From Alterinioella nitratireducens (GTDB lineage Bacteria; Pseudomonadota; Alphaproteobacteria; Rhodobacterales; Rhodobacteraceae), in the NCBI RefSeq assembly GCF_013155465.1, contig NZ_JABJVX010000005.1:62001-126000 (forward strand): a stretch of DNA of 64,000 bases. Reading direction: 5' to 3'. The first letter of the stretch is position 1. Each line of letters starts with the position of its first letter. The position numbers and the translations under genes are program-made. The notes under the pieces were generated by a model. It saw only the letters and a list, made by a program, of their open reading frames with translations, searched no databases and was not told where the DNA came from. Shown piece after piece: positions 8,752 through 17,075 of this stretch.

Positions 8752-9294
8752 TCAGACTTTGCTCAACTCTTTCTGGTGCAGCCACTCGGCATGTTTCGGG
8801 GCCTTCTTGGTACGGCTCCATTCCTCCAGCATGTCCCATTTGACCTCGTCCATGCGCTTGATCAGCGCCTCTTCCTCGGGGTCGGGGGCGGCCAGTTCGA
8901 CGCGGTGGCCGTTGGGATCGAAGAAATAGATCGAGTGGAAGATGGAATGATCGGTGACGCCCAGAACCTCGACGCCGTTCGCCTCCAGATGCTGCTTGTA
9001 TTCCATCAGCGTGTCGCGGTCCTTGACGCGGAAGGCGATGTGCTGGACCCAGATGGGCGTGTTCGGATCGCGGCCCATCTCGGGCTTGGTCGGAAGCTCG
9101 AAGAAGGCCAGGACGTTGCCGCTGCCCGCATCCATGAAGATATGCATGTAGGGGTCGGGTTCGTGGGTCGAGGGCACGTGATCCTCGGCAATGGCCAGCA
9201 CGAAATCCATGTTGAGCATCTTGCTGTACCATTCCACGGTTTCCTTCGCGTCCTTGCAGCGATAGGCGACGTGGTGGATTTTCTCGATCTTCAT
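8752..9294 (-). CDS. VOC (glyoxalase/dioxygenase) superfamily protein
   Basis: A 180-residue vicinal-oxygen-chelate protein. It has the metal-ligand pattern of the fold: an N-terminal His in KIHHVAYRCKD, a second in WVQHIAFRVKD, and a Glu in GHRVELAAPDPEE, consistent with a 2-His-1-Glu site. Start 9294 has AAGGAG upstream; the frame extension to 9357 runs into the next gene's end. At half the length of 4-hydroxyphenylpyruvate dioxygenase it is probably not that enzyme. Lying between hmgA and an aromatic hydroxylase, it probably acts on an aromatic ring-cleavage intermediate, but the reaction cannot be read from the sequence. Confidence 0.8.
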   Translation of the reverse strand: MKIEKIHHVAYRCKDAKETVEWYSKMLNMDFVLAIAEDHVPSTHEPDPYMHIFMDAGSGNVLAFFELPTKPEMGRDPNTPIWVQHIAFRVKDRDTLMEYKQHLEANGVEVLGVTDHSIFHSIYFFDPNGHRVELAAPDPEEEALIKRMDEVKWDMLEEWSRTKKAPKHAEWLHQKELSKV

Positions 9295-9298
9295 GACA

Positions 9299-9493
9299 TC
9301 ACTCCTTTTTCGCGGCAACGGCAAGCGCCTCTCGCAGCACTTCGCGGTCGCCGACATGGTTGGCCAGGGTCAGGATCAGCCGGGCGTTGAAGGCTTCGCT
9401 TTCGTCATCGCTGAGGCCCTGGTGGGCGGCGATAAGCTCTCCATAGAACCCGTCGGGATCGTTGATATTGGCGGTCGTGTTCAGCGCGTTCAT
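9299..9493 (-). CDS. DUF2783 small protein
   Basis: A 64-residue acidic protein (MNALNTTANIND..., ending VAAKKE). The pattern DPDGFYGELIAAHQGLSDDES matches what I recall of the DUF2783 family, which accompanies FAD monooxygenases in aromatic operons. Start 9493 has AAAGGA upstream. It sits four bases from the flanking genes on each side, so it is clearly operonic. A helper or subunit role for the monooxygenase is an inference from this constant proximity. Confidence 0.75.
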   Translation of the reverse strand: MNALNTTANINDPDGFYGELIAAHQGLSDDESEAFNARLILTLANHVGDREVLREALAVAAKKE

Positions 9494-9497
9494 CGTC

Positions 9498-11120
9498 TCA
9501 ATCCTTTCCGCAGGCATGGCGCAGGGCGGCGCGCAGGGCGGTTTCATCGCAGGTGCTCCATCGCGCCGCGACATGCTGGTCGGGGCGGATCAGGTAGACG
9601 GCGGATTCCGCATCGCCCAGGTAGCGCTCGGCCAGGGCCCCGGTCGCATCGTCCGACGCCGAGAGCGCCAGCCGCGTCGCGGTGATGCCGTCCACCTCGA
9701 CGCTTTCGGGCGCGTCGGCGTCGATGGTCAGGATGGTGAAGCTGCCGCCCAGTTTGCCAAGCAGGTAGTCGCCCCCAAGCGGCGCATCCGGGCAGGCGCT
9801 GCCCACGCGGCTGCGGGCGGGGCCGCCTGGCAATTCATCGGGGCCGTTCAGGGACAGCCCGTCATAGGTGCAGGGCACCGACAGGCGGCCCGAATTGACA
9901 AATGGCCGCGCGAAGGCGTGATCTTCCGACAGGTCCAGCACCGCATCGCGGAAAATCCGGCTCATCTTCGTCTTCGGCGTGATGAAATCGGTGGCGCGGG
10001 TCGAGTTGAGGATGTTCTCATCCGCGCCGAAGCTGCGTTCCTCGTGATAGGTGTCAAGCAGGCTCTCGGGGGCCTTGCCCTCGATCACCAGGCCCAGTTT
10101 CCAACCCAGGTTATCGACGTCCTGCATCCCCGAATTGGCCCCGCGCGCGCCAAAGGGCGAGACCTGATGCGCGGCATCGCCGGCAAAGATCACGCGGCCA
10201 TGGCGGAATTCCCGCATCCGGCGGCACTGGAAGGTGTAGATCGAGGACCACACCATCTCATACTCGACATCGTCCCCAAGCATCTGCTTCAGCCGCCGGT
10301 CGATATTTTCCTGTTTCAACTCTTCCTTGCGGTCGATATCCCAGCCAAGCTGGAAGTCGATCCGCCAGACACCGTCAGGCTGCGAATGCAGCAGCGCGGA
10401 ATCGCCCGATTTGAAATAGGGGTCGAACCAGAACCAGCGCTCGACCGGGAAATCGGCCTGCATCTTGATGTCGGCGATCAGGAAGTTGTCCTCGAAGACG
10501 CGGCCCTCAAACTCCTGTCCCAGCATCTTGCGCAGGGGCGATCCGGCCCCGTCGCAGCCGATCAGCCAATCGGCCTCGACCTTGTACGGGCCATCCGGCG
10601 TCATCACGTCCAGCGTGACGTAACGCCCGTGCTCCTCCACCGCATCGACCCGGTTCTTGCCCCGGATCTCAATGGGCGCGCCCTCTTTCTGGGCCTGCCA
10701 GATACGGTCGATGATGAAGCGTTCGAAATAGGGCTGTTGCAGGTTGATGAAGGCGGGGAACTTGTGCCCCTTCTCGGGCAGCAGGTTGAACTCGAACACC
10801 TGCCGGTCATCGTGGAACACCTTGCCGACATTCCAGACCACGCCCTTGTCCAGCATCGCCTCGCCGCAGCCGTAGCGGTCGGCAACCTCCAGGCAGCGCT
10901 TGGAAAAGCAGATCGCGCGCGAGCCCATGCCGATGCCCTCATGGTCATCCAGCACCAGCACGGGGATGCCCTGCAACCCCAGATCCAGCGCCGTGGCCAT
11001 GCCGATCGGGCCGCCACCCATCACCACAACGGGGTGACGGACGGGGGCATCCCTGTCCTGGTCCGCCACCTTTGCGTAAGGGTAGAGCTTGAAGGCCAGG
11101 GTATAGCGATCATCCAGCAT
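9498..11120 (-). CDS. FAD-dependent aromatic monooxygenase (MhpA/PheA-like)
   Basis: A 540-residue class A flavoprotein hydroxylase. It shows the three classic motifs: GGGPIGMATALDLG near the N-terminus (FAD ADP moiety), the DG motif WLIGCDGAGSPLR, and the GD motif VIFAGDAAHQVSPFGARGANSG. The C-terminal ~150 residues are the thioredoxin-like domain of the phenol-hydroxylase subgroup. The start at 11120 is preferred: the GGGAGG in front is 10 bases from it but only two or three from the alternative ATG at 11129. With hmgA in the operon, a plausible job is hydroxylating a hydroxyphenylacetate-like acid to homogentisate; the substrate is inferred. Confidence 0.85.
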   Translation of the reverse strand: MLDDRYTLAFKLYPYAKVADQDRDAPVRHPVVVMGGGPIGMATALDLGLQGIPVLVLDDHEGIGMGSRAICFSKRCLEVADRYGCGEAMLDKGVVWNVGKVFHDDRQVFEFNLLPEKGHKFPAFINLQQPYFERFIIDRIWQAQKEGAPIEIRGKNRVDAVEEHGRYVTLDVMTPDGPYKVEADWLIGCDGAGSPLRKMLGQEFEGRVFEDNFLIADIKMQADFPVERWFWFDPYFKSGDSALLHSQPDGVWRIDFQLGWDIDRKEELKQENIDRRLKQMLGDDVEYEMVWSSIYTFQCRRMREFRHGRVIFAGDAAHQVSPFGARGANSGMQDVDNLGWKLGLVIEGKAPESLLDTYHEERSFGADENILNSTRATDFITPKTKMSRIFRDAVLDLSEDHAFARPFVNSGRLSVPCTYDGLSLNGPDELPGGPARSRVGSACPDAPLGGDYLLGKLGGSFTILTIDADAPESVEVDGITATRLALSASDDATGALAERYLGDAESAVYLIRPDQHVAARWSTCDETALRAALRHACGKD

Positions 11121-11149
11121 TGTCGTCATTCCTCCCAAAAATCCGATCT

Positions 11150-12100
11150 TCAGCCGTGCAACGCGGCCCACATTTCCTTGTCGCGCTCCGCCGTCCAGAT
11201 GCGCGGCGTCTCGATGCCAAGCGCCTCGTCATAGGCGCGCGCGACGTTGAAGGGCAGGCAATGCTCATATATGGCGAAATCCTTGAACTTCGGATCGCAC
11301 TCGGCGCGCACCGCGTCCCAGGCTTCCTTCAGCGTGCCGCCGCCCTTGGCCACCCGCGCGGCAGGGCGGTAGGTGGAGCGCACGAAATCGCCCGTCGTGT
11401 CCAGCGCCGCATTGACCATCTCGCGGCCGACCAGCGCATCGCCGCGCCCCGGCGCGATGGCGTCCAGATCGAAGGCGCGGATATTGTCCAGCGTGCCCTG
11501 CCAATCGGCGAAATGCCCGTCGCCGCAATAGCAGGCCGAGTGGTATTCGACGATATCGCCGGTGAACATCACGTTCTGATCCGGCACATGGATCACCGCA
11601 TCGCCCGCCGTATGGGCGCGGCCCACCTGCATGATATCGACCCGGCGCTTGCCCAGGTAGACCGACATGCTTCCGGTGAAGGTCGTGGTGGGCCAGGTCA
11701 GGCCGGGAATTTCCTCGTGGCCCTCGAAAAGGCGCGGGAAGCGGTCAAATTCGCTGTCCCAATCCTCCTGCCCGCGCTCGACCACCATGGAGCGTGCCTT
11801 GTCGGTCATGATCACGGTGTCGGCGCCGAAGGCCGAGGCGCCAAGCACGCGCACGGCGTGATAATGCGTCAGCACCAGGTGACTGATCGGCTTGTCGGTC
11901 ACTTCGCGGACCTTCTCGATCACCATGCGGGCCAGGCGCGGTGTGGCCTGCGCCTCGACGATCATGACGCTGTCATCGCCGATGATCACGCCGGAATTGG
12001 GGTCGCCCTCGGCGGTGAAGGCATAGAGCCCCTCGCCCACTTCGGTGAAGCTGATGGTCTTTTCCCCGGTGTCCCCCTGGGATGCAAAGGCCTTGGCCAT
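11150..12100 (-). CDS. Metallo-beta-lactamase-fold protein with only one intact metal site
   Basis: A 316-residue MBL-fold protein, first gene of the hmgA operon (AAGGAG before the ATG at 12100). The canonical H-x-H-x-D-H reads H79-Y-H81-A-V83-R84, so the Asp and third His of site 2 are missing. H163 (GRAHTAGD) and bridging D182 (FTGDIVEYH) are present, but the last His is replaced in APGRGDA (R219). This leaves the three site-1 ligands and suggests a mononuclear enzyme or a non-hydrolytic role. It starts beside the MarR regulator on a shared intergenic region. Substrate unknown. The frame is open up to 12643 only as antisense of the MarR gene. Confidence 0.85.
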   Translation of the reverse strand: MAKAFASQGDTGEKTISFTEVGEGLYAFTAEGDPNSGVIIGDDSVMIVEAQATPRLARMVIEKVREVTDKPISHLVLTHYHAVRVLGASAFGADTVIMTDKARSMVVERGQEDWDSEFDRFPRLFEGHEEIPGLTWPTTTFTGSMSVYLGKRRVDIMQVGRAHTAGDAVIHVPDQNVMFTGDIVEYHSACYCGDGHFADWQGTLDNIRAFDLDAIAPGRGDALVGREMVNAALDTTGDFVRSTYRPAARVAKGGGTLKEAWDAVRAECDPKFKDFAIYEHCLPFNVARAYDEALGIETPRIWTAERDKEMWAALHG

Positions 12101-12163
12101 GTCGTCTGTCTCCTTTTTCCTGTCCGCGGGAAATCGAATCCCCTTGCGGTCGCGCGCGATTTG

Positions 12164-12183
12164 GTTGCATATGTGACTATAAT
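12164..12183. promoter_or_regulatory. Divergent promoter/operator between the aromatic operon and marR
   Basis: The 105-base divergent gap is AT-rich near marR. It holds an imperfect palindrome GTTGCATATGTGAC (12164-12177; the two halves differ only by T/C and G/A changes), directly followed by a -10-like TATAAT at 12178-12183, about 23 bases from the marR ATG. This position suits autorepression by the MarR protein and control of the - strand operon. Confidence 0.45.
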
Positions 12184-12205
12184 TTTTGTAACTAACAAGA
12201 GATCG

Positions 12206-12703
12206 ATGGGACTTACACTCGAAAATTTCCTCCCCTATCGCCTTGCCCGGCTGTCCGAGGCATTGAGCGCCGAGATTCAGCCCGTCTACAAGGACGCCTT
12301 CGGCCTCAACCGCCCCGAATGGCGGGTTCTGGCCGCCCTGGCCGATATCGGCCCGGCCACGGCGACCGCGCTCGGGCATCACTCCGCGCAGCACAAGACC
12401 AAGGTCAGCCGCGCGGTGCGGGCGCTGGAACTGCGCCGCTGGATCCGCCGCGACGAGGTGCAGAGCGACCGCCGCTCCGAGATCATCAGCATGACCGATC
12501 TGGGTCAACGCTCCTATTGCGAGCTGGTCAATCCGCTGCGCGAGCGCGAGGCGCAGCTTCTCAAACGGCTCGGCCCCGAGGATCGCGAGGTGCTGGACCG
12601 CGCCCTGCGCGCGCTGGAGGAGGCCGTCGGCGTCGCCACGCACGCCCCGGTCAATGTGCCAGGAACACCGGAACCCGTGTCTGCGCCATCACATCGTGCG
12701 TGA
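12206..12703 (+). CDS. MarR family transcriptional regulator
   Basis: A 165-residue winged-helix regulator. The body (FLPYRLARLSEALS, then NRPEWRVLAALAD, TALGHHSAQHKTKVSRAVRALE and RRDEVQSDRRSEII) gives the expected helix-turn-helix and wing around residues 35-95, followed by dimerisation helices. The start is the ATG at 12206; the open frame upstream to 11120 is only the antisense of the neighbouring gene. It is divergent from the aromatic operon and probably represses it until an aromatic acid binds. Its 3' end overlaps the usp gene by 53 bases, tail to tail. Confidence 0.9.
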   Translation: MGLTLENFLPYRLARLSEALSAEIQPVYKDAFGLNRPEWRVLAALADIGPATATALGHHSAQHKTKVSRAVRALELRRWIRRDEVQSDRRSEIISMTDLGQRSYCELVNPLREREAQLLKRLGPEDREVLDRALRALEEAVGVATHAPVNVPGTPEPVSAPSHRA

Positions 12704-13478
12704 CCCCGCCAAATATGTCTTCGCGGAACTTGGAATGCTCGAACGCCCCCATCACCAGCAGGCCCGCCCCAAGCACCGAGGCATGATGCAACAGCGTCCG
12801 CGCGATCCCGCCGCGCCCCTGCGGCACGGTGATCCAGTCGGCCGTCAGCCCCTGCCGCTCCAGCGCCGTCTTCGGGTCCAGCCCGTCGGCCTCCACCTCG
12901 GTTTTCTTCGGCTCGCCCACGGTCACCACGGTCACCCGCGTCCCGGTCTCCAGCAGCCGCAATGACGCATGCAGCGCGCGGGCGGCGGCGCGGCTTCCAT
13001 CCCAGGCCAGCATGGCGTGATCGGCCAGCCTCGTCGTATCCGCGCCCTTGGGAAAGGCCAGCACGGGCCGCCCGGACATGAGCGCGATGCGATCCGGGTG
13101 CAGGCCGGTCGACGGGCTGCCCTCGCCCATCAGCCCGACCAGCGTGACATCGAAGAATCGCGACGCCTCGGCCATGCCGCTGTCGCTGGCGCGCGGTCCC
13201 CGGATGAGGTGAAGCTTGTCCTCGGGCAGATCGGCGGTGGCCGCGCGAAACTGCGCCTCGATCCGGGCCACGGCCTCCTCGGCGGCACCGCGCAGGGATT
13301 TGCGGATCGCGGCAGGCACCCAGTTCTGGCCGCCATCTTCCAGCACCGCCCGTTCAGCCAGCGCGATGTAGCCCGTCAGATGCGCGCCATGCGCCTTCTG
13401 TAACGCGATGGAGGCCGCCAGCGCCGTGTCGGATGCGAGGGTGCCTTCAAGTGCCACGATAATGTTTCCTACCGGCAT
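12651..13478 (-). CDS. Universal stress protein family protein (tandem UspA-like)
   Basis: A 275-residue protein starting MPVGNIIVALEGTLASDTAL. The N-terminal half resembles a UspA fold, and the C-terminal half (DHAMLAWDGSRAAARALHASLRLL ... ASVLGAGLLVMGAFEHSKFRE) is a clear second Usp domain, including a G-x2-G-x-(S/F)-type nucleotide loop. It is the last gene of the tct operon, seven bases after the aldehyde dehydrogenase, with GAGGGG before the ATG. It may tie the transport operon to energy or stress state, but no specific function can be read. Confidence 0.82.
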   Translation of the reverse strand: MPVGNIIVALEGTLASDTALAASIALQKAHGAHLTGYIALAERAVLEDGGQNWVPAAIRKSLRGAAEEAVARIEAQFRAATADLPEDKLHLIRGPRASDSGMAEASRFFDVTLVGLMGEGSPSTGLHPDRIALMSGRPVLAFPKGADTTRLADHAMLAWDGSRAAARALHASLRLLETGTRVTVVTVGEPKKTEVEADGLDPKTALERQGLTADWITVPQGRGGIARTLLHHASVLGAGLLVMGAFEHSKFREDIFGGVTHDVMAQTRVPVFLAH

Positions 13479-13485
13479 GGGCCCC

Positions 13486-14970
13486 TCACAGCTTGATCCA
13501 GACGGTCTTGAGGTCGACATATTTGTCCAGCGCGTGCAGCGACTTGTCGACCCCGTTTCCGGATTGCTTCATCCCCGCCATCGGCACGTTCACGCCCGAG
13601 CCGCCATAGGTGTTGACATGTAGCAGCCCCGCCTTGATGGCGCGCGTCATGCGATGCGCGGTGGAAAGATCAGAGGTCCAGACCGCCCCCGCCAGCCCGA
13701 AATCGGTCGCGTTGGCGAGGGCCAGCGCCTCGGCCTCATCCTTGAACGAGACCGCCGCGAGGACCGGGCCGAACACTTCCTTGCGGTGGATATCCGCCTC
13801 CGGCCCCAACCCGTCGATCACGGCAGGCGACATGTAGAAACCGCCCGATTTCTCGTGGATGCGCGCACCGCCACCCATGACGGTGCCGCCCGCCGCGCGG
13901 GCCGCCTCGACCATGGCCAGATTGCCCTGCAACTGCGCCTCGGAATGCACCGCGCCGACATCGTTTTGCAGGTCCAGCGGGTCGCCCACCTTGAGGGCCC
14001 CGGCAATCTCGACCACGCGGGCCAGAAAATCCTCGCGGATGCTCTCCGCCACGATCAGGCGAGAGCCCGCGATGCAGACCTGCCCGGAGTTGCGGAAGAT
14101 GCCGTTCGCGCAGACCTGCGCGGCAACCTCCAGATCCGGCGCATCGGCGAAGACGATATTGGGGGATTTGCCGCCAAGCTCCAGGTAGCAGCGTTTCATG
14201 TTCGACCGGGCGGAATATTCCATCAGACGCCGCCCCGTCGCGCCGGATCCGGTGAAGGCCAGCACGTCGATATCCGTATGCAGCCCCATCGCCTGCCCCA
14301 CGACCGGCCCGGCCCCGGTGACGACGTTCAGCACACCCTCGGGCAATCCGGCCTCAAGCCCCAGTTCGGCCATGCGCAAAAGCGACAGCGACGCGGTTTC
14401 CGCCGGTTTCAGCACCACGGAATTGCCTGCCGCCAGCGCTGGCCCCAGCTTCCACGCCGCGATCATCAGCGGGAAGTTCCACGGCACGATCGCCCCCACC
14501 ACACCGATCGGATCACGATGGACCAGCGCCAGAACATCGTCGCCCGTCGGCGCGATCTCGCCCGGCACCTTGTCGATGGCCTCGGCGTAGAAGCGCAGCG
14601 TCGCGGCGGCCGATCCCGGTTCCGCCTTCAGCGCCATGCCGATCTCGGTGCCGTTGTCGCGCACGCCCAGAACGGCCAGTTCCAGCGCGTTCTCCTCGAT
14701 CAGCCCCGCCCATTTCAGCAGCACAGCCTTGCGCCCGGCAGGGGCCATGCGCGACCAGCGGCCAGTCTCGAACGCGGCGCGGGCGGCGGAGACGGCCGCA
14801 TCCACATCGGCCTGCGTGCCTTCGGCCAGCGTCGTCAGCAGCGCGCCGTCGATGGGGCTGATCACATCGCGGCGGCCCCCGTCCGAGGCATCGCGCCATT
14901 TCCCCCCGATCAGCAGGGATTGCGGGCGGATGGGGTGCGTGCGCAAGAGGTCGATATCGGACTGTTTCAT
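13486..14970 (-). CDS. Aldehyde dehydrogenase family protein
   Basis: A 494-residue NAD(P)-dependent aldehyde dehydrogenase. The catalytic set is intact: VPWNFPLM, FTGSGATGRR, the general base Glu in LELGGKSPNIVF, and the nucleophile Cys in FRNSGQVCIAGSR. Its ATG overlaps the tctA stop (TAATG), which shows tight coupling to the transporter. The frame extension to 14994 is not supported. It presumably oxidises an aldehyde derived from the carboxylate taken up by TctABC; the substrate is unknown. Confidence 0.92.
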   Translation of the reverse strand: MKQSDIDLLRTHPIRPQSLLIGGKWRDASDGGRRDVISPIDGALLTTLAEGTQADVDAAVSAARAAFETGRWSRMAPAGRKAVLLKWAGLIEENALELAVLGVRDNGTEIGMALKAEPGSAAATLRFYAEAIDKVPGEIAPTGDDVLALVHRDPIGVVGAIVPWNFPLMIAAWKLGPALAAGNSVVLKPAETASLSLLRMAELGLEAGLPEGVLNVVTGAGPVVGQAMGLHTDIDVLAFTGSGATGRRLMEYSARSNMKRCYLELGGKSPNIVFADAPDLEVAAQVCANGIFRNSGQVCIAGSRLIVAESIREDFLARVVEIAGALKVGDPLDLQNDVGAVHSEAQLQGNLAMVEAARAAGGTVMGGGARIHEKSGGFYMSPAVIDGLGPEADIHRKEVFGPVLAAVSFKDEAEALALANATDFGLAGAVWTSDLSTAHRMTRAIKAGLLHVNTYGGSGVNVPMAGMKQSGNGVDKSLHALDKYVDLKTVWIKL

Positions 14971-16445
14971 TACATACCTTTCCGGCTGCGCCACAGGTTG
15001 CGCAGGTGCAGACCGACCGCCAGCAGGATCAACCCGAACAGGATCGCCGCGATGGGCCGGTCGATGAAATCAAGCGGGCTGTTCACCCGCGCCATGGAGG
15101 TGCGCAGCCGGGTCTCCATGATGCCACCCAGGACCATGCCCAGGATGATCGGCACCACCGGCAGGTTCAACCGCTTGAGGATATAACCAATGATCCCGAA
15201 GCCTGCGGCCAGCGCGCAATCGGTTGCCGAATTGCGCAAGCTGTAGACCCCGACAAAGCTGAGCGTCAGGACGATCACGCCGAGGAACCGCGTCGGGATG
15301 CGGATGACCTGGAGGATGCCCTTGGTCGCCACGGAAAGGAAGATCAGCACCAGGACATTGAGGATCAGCAGCGCGAGGTAGAGCGCCACGACGAACTCCG
15401 GCTGGCTTTCGAACAATTGCGGGCCGGGCACGACGTTATGGACGTAGAACACCGACAGCATCATCGCGGTCAGCGCCTCGCCGGGGATACCAAGCGCCAG
15501 TAGCGGGATCATCGCGGCCCCCGGCACGGCGTTGTTGGCGGCCTCCGACGCGATCAGCCCCTCGGGCGATCCGTTGCCAAACTCCTCGGGCGTCTTCGAG
15601 GTATTGGCGGCGTAGGAATAGGAAAAGAACTGCGCCAGGAACTCGCCCACGCCGGGGATGATGCCCATCACGACACCGGACCCGGAGGAGAAGAGCGCCA
15701 CGCGCTTGTGGCGGAAAAGCTCGCCCATGCCGGTAAAGATCGACCCGGTCAGCTTGGGCGCCTTCGGGCTGTCGTCGCGCCCGATCAGCAGGGAATATGC
15801 CTGGCTGATGGCGAAAAGGCCCAGGACAACCACGATCAGGTCTATGCCCGAGGTCAGCCATGTCTGCCCGAAGGTGAAGCGCTGCGTGTAGCGGATGGGC
15901 TCCAGCCCGATGGTGTTGATAAAGATGCCGAACGAGACGAGGAAGGCCGCGATGGTGGTTTGCCCGCGATGCGTGACGATGACCAGGACGATGCCCAGAA
16001 GCGCCGCCAGGAAGATCTCGCGCGACCCGAACAGGGGCGCGACGGCGGCCAGAACCGGCGTCAGGACGATCAGGCAGACGACCGAGAAGATGCCCCCCGC
16101 AAACGACGCCGAATAGGCCAGCGACAAGGCCCGATGCGCCTGTCCCCGCTGCGTCATCGGGTAGCCGTCATATGTGGTCAGTGCATTGGCGGCGGTCCCC
16201 GGCGTGTTGATCAGGATCGCGGGGATCGCGCCGCCATACATGGATGAGCCGTAGATGCCCAGAAGCAGCGTCAGCCCCACAATGGGATCAAGAGAGAAGG
16301 TCGCAGGCAGCAAGATGGCGATGGCCACGGCGGGCCCGACACCGGGGATCGAGCCGATGATGACCCCGCCGACCGACCCGATCACAAGCGCGATCAGCAC
16401 GTCGATGCGGGCAATCAGCTCGAACCCGGAAAGAAGAAGCTCCAT
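14970..16445 (-). CDS. tctA: Tripartite tricarboxylate transporter, large membrane subunit
   Basis: A 491-residue polytopic membrane protein with the TctA hallmarks: GSIPGVGPAVAIAILLP near the N-terminus and the repeated GIIPGVGEFLAQFFSY and GIPGEALTAMMLS loops, in about 12 hydrophobic segments. It forms the transport channel of a secondary carboxylate transporter together with TctB, fed by the periplasmic TctC. It lies between tctB (12-base gap) and the aldehyde dehydrogenase (overlap). Substrates of homologues range from citrate to aromatic acids, so specificity cannot be given. Confidence 0.93.
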   Translation of the reverse strand: MELLLSGFELIARIDVLIALVIGSVGGVIIGSIPGVGPAVAIAILLPATFSLDPIVGLTLLLGIYGSSMYGGAIPAILINTPGTAANALTTYDGYPMTQRGQAHRALSLAYSASFAGGIFSVVCLIVLTPVLAAVAPLFGSREIFLAALLGIVLVIVTHRGQTTIAAFLVSFGIFINTIGLEPIRYTQRFTFGQTWLTSGIDLIVVVLGLFAISQAYSLLIGRDDSPKAPKLTGSIFTGMGELFRHKRVALFSSGSGVVMGIIPGVGEFLAQFFSYSYAANTSKTPEEFGNGSPEGLIASEAANNAVPGAAMIPLLALGIPGEALTAMMLSVFYVHNVVPGPQLFESQPEFVVALYLALLILNVLVLIFLSVATKGILQVIRIPTRFLGVIVLTLSFVGVYSLRNSATDCALAAGFGIIGYILKRLNLPVVPIILGMVLGGIMETRLRTSMARVNSPLDFIDRPIAAILFGLILLAVGLHLRNLWRSRKGM

Positions 16446-16457
16446 GCCGTGCGTCCC

Positions 16458-17009
16458 TTACAGGTAGAGAATGAAGAAATTGCGGATCGCGGCGGGCAGG
16501 CTTTCATAAAGCGCACCGCCCGGAATGCGGACCTGCAGGAAGGACTTGAACAGCACCACCGTGGCCAAAGCCGTCAGCGCCGCCGCCACGAAAGCCTGGG
16601 GCGAGCGATAGCCGCAGCGTGCGGTCAGCGCGACGGTGAAGATCAGCGACGCGGGCAGGTAGCCGACATAGGGCGTGATCAGCACATAGGCCATGAACCA
16701 CAGGGCGAACTCGATGCTGCGCAGCCAGAGCGAGATTTCCTCGCCAAGCGAGATCAGCCTTTCCTCGCTGCTCGGGTCACGGAAGGACATTGCCAGGTTG
16801 ATGGCGGAAAACAGCACCATGCCGCTGACCGCAAGGCGCGGCCAGAAGCCCGGCTGCGCGGCAAAGCCCTGGCCGTTCACCCAGGCGGTCTGGCTCCACA
16901 TCTGTGAAAACAGGACCAGCGAACCCAGGAGGCAGATCGCGCCGAAAACCGTGTCGCCGGTGCGCCGCTGGATCTGCGGCAGGCCGACACTGTCCGAATT
17001 GTCCGACAT
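16458..17009 (-). CDS. tctB: Tripartite tricarboxylate transporter, small membrane subunit
   Basis: A 183-residue protein with four hydrophobic segments, including DTVFGAICLLGSLVLFSQMW near the N-terminus and LWFMAYVLITPYVGYLPASL in the middle, the TctB pattern. AGGAGG lies eight bases before the ATG at 17009; the frame to 17033 is not needed. It is the partner of TctA and is separated from tctC by a strong hairpin. Confidence 0.88.
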   Translation of the reverse strand: MSDNSDSVGLPQIQRRTGDTVFGAICLLGSLVLFSQMWSQTAWVNGQGFAAQPGFWPRLAVSGMVLFSAINLAMSFRDPSSEERLISLGEEISLWLRSIEFALWFMAYVLITPYVGYLPASLIFTVALTARCGYRSPQAFVAAALTALATVVLFKSFLQVRIPGGALYESLPAAIRNFFILYL

Positions 17010-17034
17010 CGGGGAACCTCCTGGCAGGGACACG

Positions 17035-17060
17035 CCCCGCCGCCGGGTCGGGCGGCGGGG
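17035..17060 (-). terminator. Stem-loop between tctC and tctB
   Basis: A perfect 10-bp GC stem, CCCCGCCGCC with GGCGGCGGGG, around a six-base loop. There is no T-run. In binding-protein-dependent transport operons such intergenic hairpins commonly stabilise the upstream mRNA or attenuate readthrough, so that the binding protein is made in excess over the membrane subunits. Confidence 0.6.
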
Positions 17061-17075
17061 CCGGGCTTCAGGGGC

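Noticed and set aside
8752-9294. VOC protein as 4-hydroxyphenylpyruvate dioxygenase
   Set aside because: It is only 180 residues, half the length of that enzyme, and lacks its C-terminal domain.
11120-12205. N-terminal extension of the MarR gene frame
   Set aside because: The extension is antisense to the MBL-fold gene and the MarR domain starts directly at 12206, after a -10-like element.
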